From Rhyacichthys aspro (lineage: Eukaryota > Chordata > Actinopteri > Gobiiformes > Rhyacichthyidae): a stretch of 64,000 bases of DNA. This document shows, piece after piece, positions 15,001 to 29,079 of this stretch. Location of the stretch: NCBI GenBank assembly GCA_036850595.1, contig CM072161.1, forward strand, positions 9,197,905-9,261,904. Reading direction: 5' to 3'. The stretch's first letter is position 1, and every line of letters starts with the position of its first letter. A program made the position numbers and the translations under genes. Below the pieces are notes generated by a model. That model was given only the letters and a program-made list of their open reading frames with translations, had not been told where the DNA came from and made no database searches.

Positions 15001-18000
15001 CTTTTAAAGCCAAATCTTCCAAACACCTGGAAGAACTATTGTTGAGTCATAGGTATTTATCAACATTCATATCATTTTGTCATTTTGAGGGCAATAAAAA
15101 AGTTCAGTGGTTTTGAGAGTCGGGGTATTAGCTTTGTGAGTGTGCTAATCCTGCACTGTGTCTTTTGTGTGGCTTGTGTGCATGGACGTGTCTGACTTGA
15201 AGAATTCAGATAGGAAATAAAGGCTGTGGATGAAAGAGGCCAGATTACATATTCTTTTGGGGCATTTAGTGGAAGCGAAGCCTTCCGAGATTCCTGTCGA
15301 AGCACAGTGACGGACCAAAGATTACTCACAGGTGGCGTTTGGAGACATCCATCTCCACCGTCTCCCACCCACCTCACAATCTTTCCCTGCCCTTCTCTTT
15401 CAGACCCTCGTGTTTCGCCACCTTTCCGCTCGCTGTGTTTTATCGTGGGCCCTCATCTCCCTGGTCTTGGCGCGTTTGTGCATGCAAGGTTTTTGTCTCT
15501 TATCGCCAGTCTTCCATTGCTTATCAGTTCTCTTTTATGCACTGGTTTGTTCTTCTTATGCTTGTCTGTTGTCGGCATGCTTTTATTTTTCCACTGTTGC
15601 TCATAATAAGGTCCTTCAGAGGACCTGATCCAAGGCCACTAGAGACTAGACTGTTAAAAACACGAGGGGCCTGGCGAGGACATACTGTAGAAGCCATGGG
15701 CAAAACTCAGACAGAGAAAGAATGCTCTCTTCACTTGTTTACCCGTATTAGACATTGCCTCAAGTTATACAAATTATTATTCATCAAAGCAGCCTTTGAA
15801 TCAAAAGCAGTAGTTTGCTCATTTTTCTGTTCTTTTACTGCACTATCCCTGAACCTGATTACATATTATTTTATCCAGAGTTTACATGTAGGGCAAAAGG
15901 ACATTAATCATGTCTGTTATGACATCCTCATTCACATCCGCTGTCTGTAAAAGATAGATGTTGACGGTCTAATCTCTGCTTTTGCTTTGTTCTTGTCAAT
16001 AAACTGGGTTCAATGAGGGCAACATGTCACCAGTGAAAGCCTATAATAAAAGCTGGGGATTAAAGATTATAATAGCAGTGTCAACTTATTCCAAAAACCT
16101 TACATGAGGTTTATGCAGAGTTTTTAATGTGAGTTTTCTCTCCTTGGGGGTCTCAGGCATGTTTTAATTCATACCTGGCCTACCTGCCTGCTCCACTCCC
16201 ATGTTCAAACTGATTGGCCTGCAGGCCCAAATAGACGGCATGCTTCTGAGCACATCCAGCAGCTCAGCTGTCGTAGGTCAGTGCCTTGGGCCAAATCCAT
16301 CGCGTGCAACCATCTCAGCCTCTAATTAAGCTTTTGAAGGGAGCGACAGCTTTTATTATGAATAGAGATATAACAGTCTACAACTGTTTTGCTCTCTTTT
16401 GCCTCCTGCTTATTCCACACCCTTGCTGCAAAAACGTAGGAAATTAAAACAGATGTGTGCTGAAAGCTCTTTATATTTGTGCATTAGGAATTACGTGTAT
16501 ACTTGTTTAGAGTTGTAGTGCTGTGTTTGGTGGCCAGGACATGTGCGGATGGTTTGTAGTCACCGATGACTCCTCCAGATGATCCTGAGTGTAGCAGCAA
16601 CAGCGACACAGCTGGAATTGTTATCTCCTTTGATATTAGGGCTCTATGTAATGTGGAAAACACCCTGGGCCGCTCCACTTCCTCCTCAGACGATAGGGGT
16701 TTCACATGCCAGTGGCCTTTTATAATCCTCCAAAGATTTATACTCAATTCCACAAAATTCTGCTTGATCTATGTAAAAAAAAAATTCCCCTTTTTTAATG
16801 ACGCAAATGAGAATAAACGATTGTAATCTTTTTGTTTGTTTTGAATCAACTCTATCTAAAGCACTCTTCGACAACAAAACCATCACATCACAAAGTTTTG
16901 TTACAGTGATGAAAGAGAGAATTGCCTGACACAATGATGAACCAACCACTCAGAAGGAGAATTTGGCATCTGAAGAACCTGCATTTGCCACTGGCATTCC
17001 TCTCAACCTTTACAACATGTTTCTTCGGAGGGAGTTCGGGGGAGGAAGTGCTTTGGATGACATTGCCCATCTTCCCAGAGGGGCTGCATGTTGAGACGCA
17101 CCCTCCCTTCTTCCCCCTTTTTACTCTTCGCTTTGCCTTCACACCCGTTTGCACTGATCTCGAAGCTCATCCATCTCTTTGTCTTCACAAGCTCTTTCTG
17201 GCCTCCGGGTCCACAGACCCAGTCAAACACTGATTCACAAAGAAACAGAGCAAAATTATTTTACCATTTCAATATGAGGTTTTCATGTTCTTATTCCTGA
17301 AAATGAGTGTTGTGTTTGTGCGTTCATTTATGTCGGAGGAATGCCTAAAGTAAACCACACATAGACAGTGAGGTCTGGGCAGCTGTTGCACTTCCCCACA
17401 GACGCAGATGTTCACTGGAGTTTCAGCCTTGACCAGTGACAGTGGATGGTCTTAAATACACAAAAGTATATTTACAGCTTCACCATAGTGTGTATTATAA
17501 TACAACACTGGCCTAGACATTAAGTGGATCGTGTTTCTTTTAAAACAGTCTTTTCCTTTTATTTACATAATGCAAACCAGAAAGTCTTCACGGCTAAATT
17601 TTTGTCTAAATAAGACCTAACTGCTATCTGCCTTTGCTGTACTTTGCCTCCAGTCTATGAGTATATATATGTTTTTAATTTTCTGCTAATTCGTGAGCTA
17701 CTGTACTTAACTTGAATGTGCAGGGTTAGAGTTAGCCTGTACCTTCAGGCCAAGTAATAAATCTTTTTTCTATTTGGGTGGTCTAGTGATCCGGATTGAT
17801 GTTCTGCCATTAAAAACTCTATGAAGATCATATAGACTAATCAAAAGAGTTACCCTTACAAAAGTGGGAGATTACTTTTAGTTATAGCTAACTGCTGAAA
17901 TTTTCAAGTGACACAGTGAATGTGGCTAACTTCCTTTTAGGTTTTGCATTTACCATTTTATTTTGTTTTTAGCAAAGCAGTAATAGAGAAATTCTGGAAG

Positions 18001-18654
18001 AGCCCAAGTACAGGCAAACTATTTATTTTTTTCCCCTTTGTGTCATGCTGGCATTGTCACATTTGTTATTTTTTGACTTAAATGAATGAATAAATTAAAC
18101 ACTTAACACCAAGAAAGTTGGCCAAACGTTGTATTAAGAAATTTATAATAGACTATAGTAATAGTTAGTGATAAATTACTGGGAGCAGTATTGGTCAATG
18201 TTTTGTTTCAAAGAGCACCGTGTAACTTTTAGCCACTTTTATAAAAATATACATCCTCAAAATCATTTAATGGTTTTGTCATGAAATCGGTAGGATCATG
18301 CCTATCTCACTGATCTCACAGAAACCTCCAATGTAACTTTCTTGTCCTCGGGATGAGAACTTAAAGCAAGAGATTACGTGAGTGACACGCTTTATGGTTC
18401 TCAAATATATGGTGCGGAATAGGCCAATACACTAGACCCTAGCAGAATCGTATTTATACAAAATACACTAAAATTACCCTACTGTTTTAGAAAACATTCT
18501 TCCAAACTTGCCACTTGGATACAGCAGTCTCCACTTGTAAACAACGGATGTCTGTAAAAATGCTGTCATAACAATACAGAGAGTCTGTAGTTACTTAATA
18601 ATAATTTGTTTAATCTAAACTTCATTGTTCATTATACCATAGTATGGAGCTTTT
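1..18654. other. non-coding stretch: probable rnf43 5' intron or intergenic DNA
   Basis: I recognise no exon, RNA gene or intact transposon here on either strand. Open frames are short, in conflicting frames and without familiar motifs or splice context. Present are a poly-T run at 665-680, short A/T runs, and CTTTGATC-type motifs at 2814-2821 and 11110-11117. A large intron before the first visible exon would suit RNF43, which has a long early intron in mammals; intergenic DNA cannot be excluded. Confidence 0.55.
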
Positions 18655-18685
<31 letters not shown>

Positions 18686-18862
18686 CCCCCCCGGGGGGGG
18701 GGGGGGGGGGGGGCCCCCCCCCCCCCCCCCCCGGGGGGGGGTTTTCCCCCCCCGGGCGGGGGGGGGGGGGGGGGGGCCCCCCCGCCCCCCGGGGCGCGGG
18801 CCGGGCCCCCGCCCCCCCCCCCCCCCCCCCCCGGCCGGGGGGGGGGGGGGGGTGGGGGTGTG

Positions 18863-18904
<42 letters not shown>

Positions 18905-18942
18905 GGTTGTGTTGGGTTGGGGGGGGGGCGGGGGGTACCCCC
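18655..18942. repeat. alternating G and C homopolymer block (possible assembly artefact)
   Basis: About 288 bp of almost pure G and C. It opens with 27 G, then 11 C, 21 G, 19 C, and continues with long G and C runs and rare T. It ends in a 35-base-plus G tract and a T-spiced G tract. Flanks are AT-rich with abrupt edges. Reading frames through it (poly-Gly/poly-Pro) are meaningless. If real, it would form G-quadruplexes and hairpins; the strand-alternating runs look more like a mis-assembled or badly polished G-rich microsatellite. Confidence 0.9.
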
Positions 18943-21900
18943 AAAATGATAATAAGAGACTTTATACTTATACTCTACATCTATCCTTAATCACTGAAGT
19001 CATTGTTGTGGGGGTATGTGTGTGAGGGTTTTATTATGACACTTGTAAATTGATGTACAACAATGCTTGTTTTAGCTAAGGCTCAATATATAAAAGGGAG
19101 ATCTAGGCCAACCACTCATTAAACACTCCAACCATGACAGATGTTTGTTAGCTAATTTATCAAAAATATATAATTCTCCATCCAACAATGAATATCTTTT
19201 TTAGATTTCTGAGTGCCTAGTGTTGAAAGAGACAAAGCGAATGTAAACTGTTAAAACCAGTTAGCATGAAGCAAATATAGGTCCTTTTAGTAGCTTTTAG
19301 CCTACCAGGTTTTTTAATGCACAAGAGTGGACTAATGATATTTGACTGTTTTCTTAACATGCTTGACGTGTTTAACTAGCAACGGTGAAAGAAAAAGTGC
19401 CACTATGAAGCTAAGTGTGTGCCAAGAATTACAGAAGAAAGAGGTAGTCCCACCAATTAGCTTCATAGTTGCACCGCCCTGTGTCGAACAGCAGCAGTGG
19501 GTTCTATCGGCGTGACTCATGTTAGCCTCTTCGTTCATTGCGGTGATAAAAGGCTTCAGAGGCCCGGGATGACTAAACTACTGCTTGACTCACACATGTC
19601 TGCTGCTATTGATGTAACAGTTCACTTTAGGCAAACACCGCCGCTTTAAATGCTAAGCTACGTTAACAGGGACGCACCTTTAGCTTACCTAACGCACTAT
19701 GAGTATTAGACAGCATTGATGCCTCAGTCATTATACCCAGCTCATTCAGTCCCATGAGTCACACCATCACGGAGGCAGATGAAGTCAATTAAACTAAACA
19801 GAAGGTACAAAAGGGAATAAATCTTCCCCCAGTCTGCTCATTTTGTCCTAAAGGCATTTGTAGCGTACACATGGCGGGAGCAACTGATGACTTTCTTTTT
19901 ACAGAACTTGATTTTTTATTACACTTCATAGATAAGTTTCATAATGTTTGAAAGATAACTTATAATCAAAAGCATGACGGAAGATGTTGGCAGGCACTTT
20001 TTTTTTCAATAAATCGCAATAGCTAATTAAAAAATTACAATACAAAACATTTATAATTATAATGAACACTTATTTGTACCTATTTTGGTAATAAAAGAGA
20101 GAAAATGAAAACCATTGACAGTTTAGAAAAGCTTTTGCTTTTGTACATTATCTTTTCCTCATTATATAAATCATAATATGTGACGTACGCTGACATATTA
20201 GCAGCTGGATGCTGAGGCAGGGAGATAGCATGGTCCACAATTTCTTTTTTTCATTCAAGTTTTTTTCCATATTATGCAGTGTAGTCTCCAGGAACAGAAC
20301 AACGAATGATAATTGACAACAACATTGTTTTGTTTTGCCAAAACCACAATGATTGAATTGGCCTCTTGCTAAGTTAAATCCTCCATGAAATAAATCAACA
20401 ACCATGTAAAAACAGATTAATAAAAAACAAAGAAAACACACAACCACGTGTCCCCTGTACTGTCCTCTCCTTTGGTCTGGCCCAGGAACATTTTTGATAT
20501 TTAGTTCCTGGGGACACTTTTTGCCAAACACCTAGTGGACAAAAAGGAGAAGAAAGGTGAAAACACATTTACATGGCACTGTTCACATTTTTTAAAACAT
20601 GTTTAAACTATACCCCAACACTTAAAAACAATCGCTAAACAATCTTCAGGACTTTAAAGATAAAAATGAAGTTGTGAGTGTTCCCTCTCCTTATTATTAC
20701 CTTTCAGTGCACAGACAGATGTTAAACATTAGCATCCCGCCCAGAAGTTGTTGCTTTGAGCAGTTCAGTTAAAGCATTTTTCCCTAGCTCTGTTATTTCC
20801 CCATTCCCCCTCGGTGATAAGCAGGTGAGAATGGTGAACGGGAGCGATGTGACAATTAGGAGGTGCTGAGTGCTTTGAAAGTCCAGGGTCTCGGAGGGTT
20901 TGGCTGTGATGTGGTTCTCCAGTTTGGCACAGTGGCAGCTGGCCTTTGCCACACCGCTCTGATTAAGGGGACAAGCCTGTAAAAAGCTGGTTCTGATTTA
21001 CAGCCCACCCACGTAGCCACCCAGTTTGAATAGACCCAAGTAAAGCAACTCCACTCTGTCTCTCGGTCTTTATCGTTTCCCTGCCTGGAGTTTAATTTTA
21101 TGCGGTTATTTACTCCAGTCTGTGAGTACACTTTGCTTTCCTTTTCTCCCTCCTTGCACCACCTCCTTCTTTCCGCCGGGTGCAGGTGTTTGTTCACCCG
21201 ACCGAGGAGATGTGTTGGCTTGTCTACAAAAGCTTTAGCATAAAAATGGATCTGGAAATTCTGGTTCCACTTTAAACCCGGTACCTCTTGTCACATGGCA
21301 GTAAATGCTTCGCACCAACCCCCTGTGACCCACCCACAGCTGCAGGAAAAGGTAATAAGATGTTACTGGCGCATTGATGTTGTCACTTCCCAACTTCTTA
21401 GACAGAGTTCTTGTTCTTATAAACTTTAATCACGTTTTTAATCATACACGAGGAAGGTCTACCTGATACGGGACCTTTCCGCGTTTGCCCTGGGCACATG
21501 AGCAGACAAACGTGACTCGGGTGACAACAACAGGACCGTGAGCATTGTGGAACCTCCCGTTGACTCCGGCGGGAGACAGGATTCTCGAGTCTCCTTTCAT
21601 GTCATATGAGGTCACTGTCTTTTGTGTCCATTGCACACACACACCTCGGCATAAACAGCCAAACTGTCACAGAGACTCCCAGATACCAGCAGTCCCTGTG
21701 CCCTCGGGGGCCAAAGCAAGGAGACCTGGCAGAGGAAGTGTAAAGGTCTAATGTGAGACTGCTGAGTGACTCCAGTGTAGCAGAGAGGATTGGATTACAG
21801 GGGCAGCCAGGTCTGTATTGTAAAGACAAGACAAGTTGATCTTCTCTGGGCTCTTGTCTTTGTCAATAGGGTCCTGGTTTTGTCCTCTAGACCTCTGGAC

Positions 21901-24900
21901 ATGCCCGTAGGCTTGAACCATGGAATGCAACAGTGGTCATTTCAATTCTTTTGTATTGCACAGGAATGCCATTCATGAATTTTTGGCTCGAAGAGAAAAC
22001 AACCCAATGATTCATGAGGCTGTAATGAACCAAGTTGTATCGGTCTGACCAGGTACAAGCGCAACATATTTTGGACAATTTAAGTTTGAGTCAATCAAAA
22101 TATACAGTCTTTGTTGTGTTCAGAAACAAGGTGCAGACTGTAATAAGGACATCTGTTAAGAACATGCATCTTAATCCAAAAGACACAGTAATTACATTAC
22201 CTAACATTATGCTCAGTTAACTGCGTTTAAAAGCTGTCAGACCTGCTTCATAATTATAACTTATGAAGAAGATTGCTGTCAATTATTTGTACCCTGTGCA
22301 ATGATAGATATATTATGATTCAATTTACACAGTGTATAGAAAAGTGTTTACTGGCTTCTGCAGCATTTCACCTCACATGAACTTGGATGGAGGAATATAC
22401 AGACCCTTATTCTTTAATGTGCAGTGTGTATTTTAGCACTGTGTCTGCCATCTACAGGATCTCTGCAGCATAAGTAATGTGTCTATGTGAATGCAGCTCT
22501 CCTGGTGCTCATTTCCTACCATTTGTCTGGTGGAAGAATCGCCAGTGCATTTGTTAAGACCGTTTTCCTCTGTGTAGGTAAGCTTATGCCCTTTGCCACT
22601 TTATATTCAAAAACACAAAAGACCCTAATAAATCTAGCAGATTTTTTGGTGAAACCCAGAAGAAAAGAGCAGTATTTGAAGAGAATACACGGGAAATGAC
22701 CTAAGGAGCTCCCTGTCCCGAAGCTGGTTTAGTCATCTGTTATGGGCTAAGAGCAAAAACGGCTTTCCCTCTGACCTTCCTTTCATTTTACTTTGAGGAT
22801 TTAGTTTGTTTACAAAGAAAGGCACTCTGTGATTGTAAAAAAATGAACACAAGTTACAGTCTAAAATGCTTGTGATTGAATTGCGAGGCCTTCGGTGTCC
22901 TTGCCAAGAATCTGCTGAAAAACAGCCATGTTTTGTGTACAGGGCCAGACACGTTGGAAGCAGGACGCATGGCTGAAGTGGATTTCGCGGTTGTACCTTA
23001 GTCCATAACCAAGGTCTTGGCCTCTTGAAGAGGAGGTTACTTGTGGTACAGTATTGACTGGACTATAAATCACAGACTGGAGAAATGTATGTATATACCA
23101 GAATACCAAAGCAGACCTGCCCTGCAAGGTTACACAAGTACCAATTTTACAGCTTACATATGATGCGACGGCGCGGCGGTGATGACAGGCCCGCTGTGTT
23201 CCGGGCTCTTCTACCTTTCATCCCACCGAGTACAGCAGGAGAACGGAAGACTGCTCAAAGCCCCTTTCAAGTAGGAAGTACTATGCCTTAATGCTGCTCC
23301 TGCGGTAAAAGAGAGATGTGTGTTTTGTTGTCTGAGGCACATAGAGTCTGGATCACAACCCTCAACATAGTTTGCCTCTTCTGTAATTATGCGCCAAATA
23401 AATTTTGATGAGGAATGATGTGGAAAAAAATGTTGTTTGTGCAAAAATAATTATGCCCCCCTAAGCTTTGATGTGATATTCTGTGTACTGTCTACGGAGA
23501 TATTTTTAAGTGTCTTTGTACAGAAAGAGCTACAGTAGATGTGAAGTTCACTCATAGGTCTCTGGACTGATTTTCAAAGGGGTTTCAGAGTCTTCCTCCT
23601 GAGGTGGCACCTCTCTGTGAAAATGAAAACCCTCCAATGGCAGACAGCAGCGGCAACTCCACTTTCCTTTCTGTTAGTGTCTGTGTGTGTGCTGTATACA
23701 CAGTGTTAAGAGAGGAGACAAATGTGTACACTAAAGAGACTTTTATGATAATCTATATGGATGGGCTATGTGCGTTGGAGTGGCCAGATGTTATCAAGCT
23801 AGTATACAAGCCAGCGTCCACTATTTAAGACATCCGACGTGAAGATAAGCACGTATTTAATTCACTGACTGGTGGAGGAAGTACAGTCCAAGTGTATGTG
23901 TCCTAGCATGTGGCGTAATCTAAACAGTTTGTGATGGGACGTTCCATTCAGTACATTACTGCTATTACCACATAATGACTTTAGAGTGTAATGTGGGGTA
24001 ATTATTGGTAATAACATGTGAGGTACATACCAGGTTTGTGAATGTTCAGTTATAGTCCATTATCAGGTCATTCCAGCCCACGTGTTTTCATAAGGTAAAA
24101 AGCTATTCATAAGATGGAAGAAAATTTAATAGGATTCGACTGAAACCACAAATTTCTGCATCTGTAATCAAACTTAATTCAAAGACACATTTTAAGTGCA
24201 ATAATCCTAATTACCATTAATCTGATACATGTTTTATGTTCTATGAACATTTTCATAAAAGCTCGACTGGCTCTCATTAGAGACAAAGACACACATACAG
24301 CGCATGCACACACCGGTCGTGAGTTTGAGCTGTGAGTGGTGTTCCAAAGGGCACCAGTGTTTACCTGCCCACTTCAGTGGATTCCTCAGCCGGCCGGCTC
24401 AGACGCTGAGCTAGAGGCTCCGGTGCCTGCGTGTCTACTGTCTACACCGGAGACATTCTTAGCCTGATATCAGGACTGTGCGCTCAACAAAGATGTTGAA
24501 AGGCCATATTGAAACAGGTCGAAGGAGTGGCGGGGTGTGGCCTAAAAGAGAAGAGGGGAGAGGGAATCAGAGACAGAAATTCTGTATCTTTTTCACTCCT
24601 TGATTTGGGTCATTTTCCCAGTTGTGTGTGAGTCATGCTGGTCTTTTAGCCTAACAATGTTAAAATATGTTTTAATCAGTACAAATAGTTCTCTCTATGC
24701 TGTCTGACTTCAATGCTGTTTAAGAACCTTAGTTTATAAAAATCCTACATAAAAGACTGTACTTCATTATTGTTTAGCAATGTAAAATGTGCTTCCAAAT
24801 ACATGAAGTCTGTATTTATATTATAAGGCTAAGTATTGTAAGTGTAAAATAGATTAAGTGCATATTCATTAATGTTTGTCCAAGTGGTGTTGCCGTATCA

Positions 24901-27900
24901 ATAAAGCAGACAATGCTGTGCTGAGCATGTGCAGAGCAAAATTTGACACACATCGGTTACTGACCCAAAATGGGGAGTGACAATGGTCAGCCGGCCGGAA
25001 ACCTTCATGAGCAGGGCATGCTGTGGGAGAGCAGGTGTGAGCTTTGAGCATGTTTCTCTGTGCGACTACTACGGATGTACTGTATGTGATTGCTCCGGCA
25101 TGTGCGTGGGTGCATATGTGCTCACATGTGTCCGAGCCAGTGCATCTGTGGTCCGGTAATAAACAGGGTTTGTTCAAGCCTCGTTAAGATTGAGACACAA
25201 ATGCTAATTGCAAAAACAACAGTTGTAACACGAATCCATGCAGCACATTGCTAAAAAAGCAGCCGTGTTGTTTCAGCATTATACAGAATAGTCACGCAGT
25301 AACTACAGTATGCATCTAGTCCAAATCTCACACACAATCCACAATGTTTTGATTGAAGTGGTTTTATGTAATTGACCAAGCAATTGAAGTGAGCGAGCAT
25401 TAGTTCAAATCATGCCTTCTTTGTTAGTCAAACAGCAGTCGGTCATAGGTATGAGTGGGGTGTGATAGGGGAATGAAGCAACTTCAAAGCAGCGTGGCAG
25501 TACACTCCGAGCGCAGCCTGTTTACACTGCTCAGAGGAGTCTGCATTCCACTGTCTCATTTTTCCATGGCATTCCCGAGGAGCTCCATGCTGCTGGCTGT
25601 GTGCCCATGCCTCAGCAATGTTTACCCCACCGCCCCCACTGCCCTCATCCCGTACAGTGCATACAAACTTCAGTACACACAACTCCACTCGGCCATTTAC
25701 GCAAGAAAGGACCCAGCTGGAAGCGGAAGCATCAGCACCCACCAGCAGGGAGCATTTAGTGGGAAACGGAGGAAATAAAACTGGGATCACATGCGCTGAA
25801 GAACTGCAGGGAAGCGTCCTCCCATGTCTAGTTCGACGTCTTGTTCCTTCTGCCCCTTGCTGTTACACTCAGGTGGATATCCAGACGTACAAATGTCACC
25901 GAAACATCTGCGCCGGTTTGTCTTGAAAAGCTCTCAGCACATTTCCTGACTATAAATCAGGCTGCTTCAATGCCTGCCTCAAAGCCAGAGTGAAATATAG
26001 CCGTGAAAAAGAAAACAATTATACTGCCAATTACAAGGTGTGTTGCAAGCACTCAGCGGCCACATCTAAGGGCCTCTCTGCTGATGTGTTTGTGACTATT
26101 TACCGATGGGTTGCTAAGGATTTGACATGTGTGTGCCAGAGCAGTGCGACCACATTAACATTTGGGAAGAGTAAAAATAACATGGAAAAGCCCTTAATTT
26201 GGTTGTTGTGTTTACTTGTTCTTGACTTTTATGACTGCATTTCTCCAGCATTAGCCACAGGTGATTATGGGATTCCCTGTGGGGTGGGGCGGATCGGTGG
26301 GATAGTGGATAACAGTGGAGAGATATGCTGTTTTTAATGTTTTCTGTAGGATTGCACTCTGGATTAAATTAAAGAACTTTTTGTGGGAAAATAGAAAGTA
26401 TGCGTATGTTGATTTGTATATAGAGTTTTAGTCAGAAGATGATGCCAAATGATTTGTATGTTTGCAAACTTTTTAGCTGTAGCAAACCCACATACTTGAG
26501 TGCAGATGTTAGAAGAATCAAGTTCAGAAAGAGGAAGTCAGTAGATTGAGTCATTTTTTCAGTGCAGATGGGCGGATGGGTATGCTTCAAGGCATACTTC
26601 AGGAAAATGATTTATGGTGTCAACCCTAACCTAGATTCAATAAAGTAGAGCTGAGTTTTTACTATATGTCTCACTGCAGCTAAGTGACACTTCAATTGGG
26701 ACACTTCAACCCGCATTGTACCCACAAACATTTGTAGCACAAGTTTACATACCATATATTGGCATGTATTCATTCCATATATTTGAGACATCTGGCAACA
26801 CACCAGTCATGCAGGTGTAGCTTCCTCTCTTAATGTGCTACTGTAGCTACATTACTGTAGCTACGTGCTAGCTGTCACGTTAATTTACCGTAATACAGTA
26901 TGACCTCTCTTTAAAAGCAGCAAGGTTTTTAACAGTCAAAGAAATATTGATGCTTTTGGGGGGCAAACATAGTAGGTCATTATCAAATAAAAGAAAGGTG
27001 TTTAAAGCACCTCCAGAGCTTACTGTTTTATGTGATAGTGTAAAAAAAAAAGCACCTGTTACTTGTTAAAGTCAACCACACCAAGAGCCTTTTCTGGTGT
27101 TATTTGATGTAATGTAGCAGAGAAAGTACCATTTTGCACACTAGTTTTGGCTAGTCCACTTTACTGTGAGCTAATGCTGTTCGTTCACACTTGCTTGACA
27201 GCATCCAAAATATATTAATACTGCTCCCACCCTCATGTAAAATTAATTGCTGGACAAAAGAGACACACAAAAAAACAAAACAACCAATGCTAAATACAAC
27301 TTTTTTATATACATATAATACCATTTTTACTTTGCAAAAAATGCCTTTAGTAAAATATTAACTTTTCATAACCTAGCCTGACATCACGAAACTCGAATTC
27401 AAGCCACATCTGTGCATTAAACCATAATAAAATAAAATAGTAATAAAAACTAAATAAACTACACTGTCTGTTTCCAGTACATTTGTGTAACACATTGTTT
27501 CACTAAAACCCTTTGTCTGTGAAACATTTGAACGGAAGAAAAAAACAGGAAAAATACGATTGGTGTTAGCTTTCAGTCTATAAATAATATACACGGCAAA
27601 CATTGTCTTTATAGATACAAAAAATAAATAAAAACAGTGCTTTACAAAATCGAAACCTAAGGAGACATGGCTAGTTAGCATAAATCAATAGCCTATTGGG
27701 AATATGTTTTACATGCTATGACGCTACATGAAGCTAAAGAGGCTAGTGTCCAGAATAAGCGCAGATAAAAATTGAAAAACAGACTACTTTTGTATCATGT
27801 TGCTAAAGAGGATTTAGACAAACCAAGGAAAAGTGAGGGGTGTAACTCCTTTTGTTCATTTACAGTCCTATGCACCTTATAAATTTTAGCATGTCTTGCT

Positions 27901-29040
27901 GTTTTAGTGACTTACGCAACAAGCAGTTATAGCTGATAACTGAAGTGTTGTAGATTTATATGATCGGTCAAGACTCTTTTAATAAACGCACCCCCGGTTC
28001 ATGATATAGGCCAGGGACATTGATTTGAAGTTTAACTTAGCCATATCTTCCTAGTTTTTTTCTGCCATTATGGCTGATAGTCAGAACGCATTTAGTCACG
28101 TAACAACATTAGTTTTTGTTGTTCATCCAGCCTACTGCAATTACAGGTAGCTTTGCCTATCCAATTTCTCTTCTCTGCCACTGTCTTGGCACTTTAATTT
28201 GTCATTAAAAATTGAATGTGAACACCCTTTCCACATTCTTTCTGCTCATTTTTTTCCACATATCTGACCTTACGTGGCCAACCGTAAGCGAGTGGCACAT
28301 TGAGAAGTGTCGGTTGTCCGTCTGAGTGATGTTGTGGAACCTGAGAGTCAGAGAGCAGAGCCGCGGGCCAGGGTACAGGTCGGAGGAAGCCTGGAGGACG
28401 TGTGGACGTGGCCACAGTGTCTGCGGGGGGAAGAAGAGAGATCACTGCAATGCTAACAAACTCCCGAGTTACCAAGCTGCTGACTTGTTATGACAGGGAA
28501 GTGCTCTGTTTATGTTGAACTCAGAGCTTTGAAATGTATAGGCCAGCACAGGCTCCGGGCTGATGGACTGGTCCTAGTTGTTGATGGTGTTTATGCAAGC
28601 ATTTGTGTTGTGCCCAGAGCTAAACTTGTTCCAAAAGCGAAATGCTACAAAAACAGTTTCCATGGTGATTCCCATATAACTAAAACTCTCCTGCCAGATG
28701 GTAATCAGTTTGATGATTTATATTTGTGTGTATCTGATCTGGTTATTATTTCCTTTAAAATACAGATCATTAGTGCCTTAACATGCAATACCACTTAGCT
28801 GCGGCAGAAATCTCCTGCATTGATTAAAGCAAAGGTGTGGCTCTGCACCAGCTTTGCAAGTCGGTGCACAAAGGTCATCCCAGTTTAACTTCCTTTTTTG
28901 TCATGATATAACCATTGCATATCCTGAAATATCCTCAGCTTATCCTGCATAGTATCACATCAAAATCCAATATTCAGTTTCTTATCATTCTGCAGGTGTT
29001 TTGTCAAATGGCCACATCAGAGCCTTGCTTCATTTTAAAC

Positions 29041-29079
29041 TCTTCTTCTTCTTCTTCTTCTTCTTCTTCTTCTTCTTCT
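29041..29079. repeat. (TTC)13 microsatellite
   Basis: Thirteen uninterrupted trinucleotide units on the plus strand, in non-coding sequence. Confidence 0.97.

Noticed and set aside
15339..15950. 203-codon plus-strand open frame
   Set aside because: Longest unexplained frame upstream of rnf43, but it overlaps two other plus-strand frames. It has no recognisable motif, no splice or start context, and a composition like surrounding non-coding DNA.
18606..19025. Poly-Gly and poly-Pro frames
   Set aside because: Direct product of the G/C homopolymer block.
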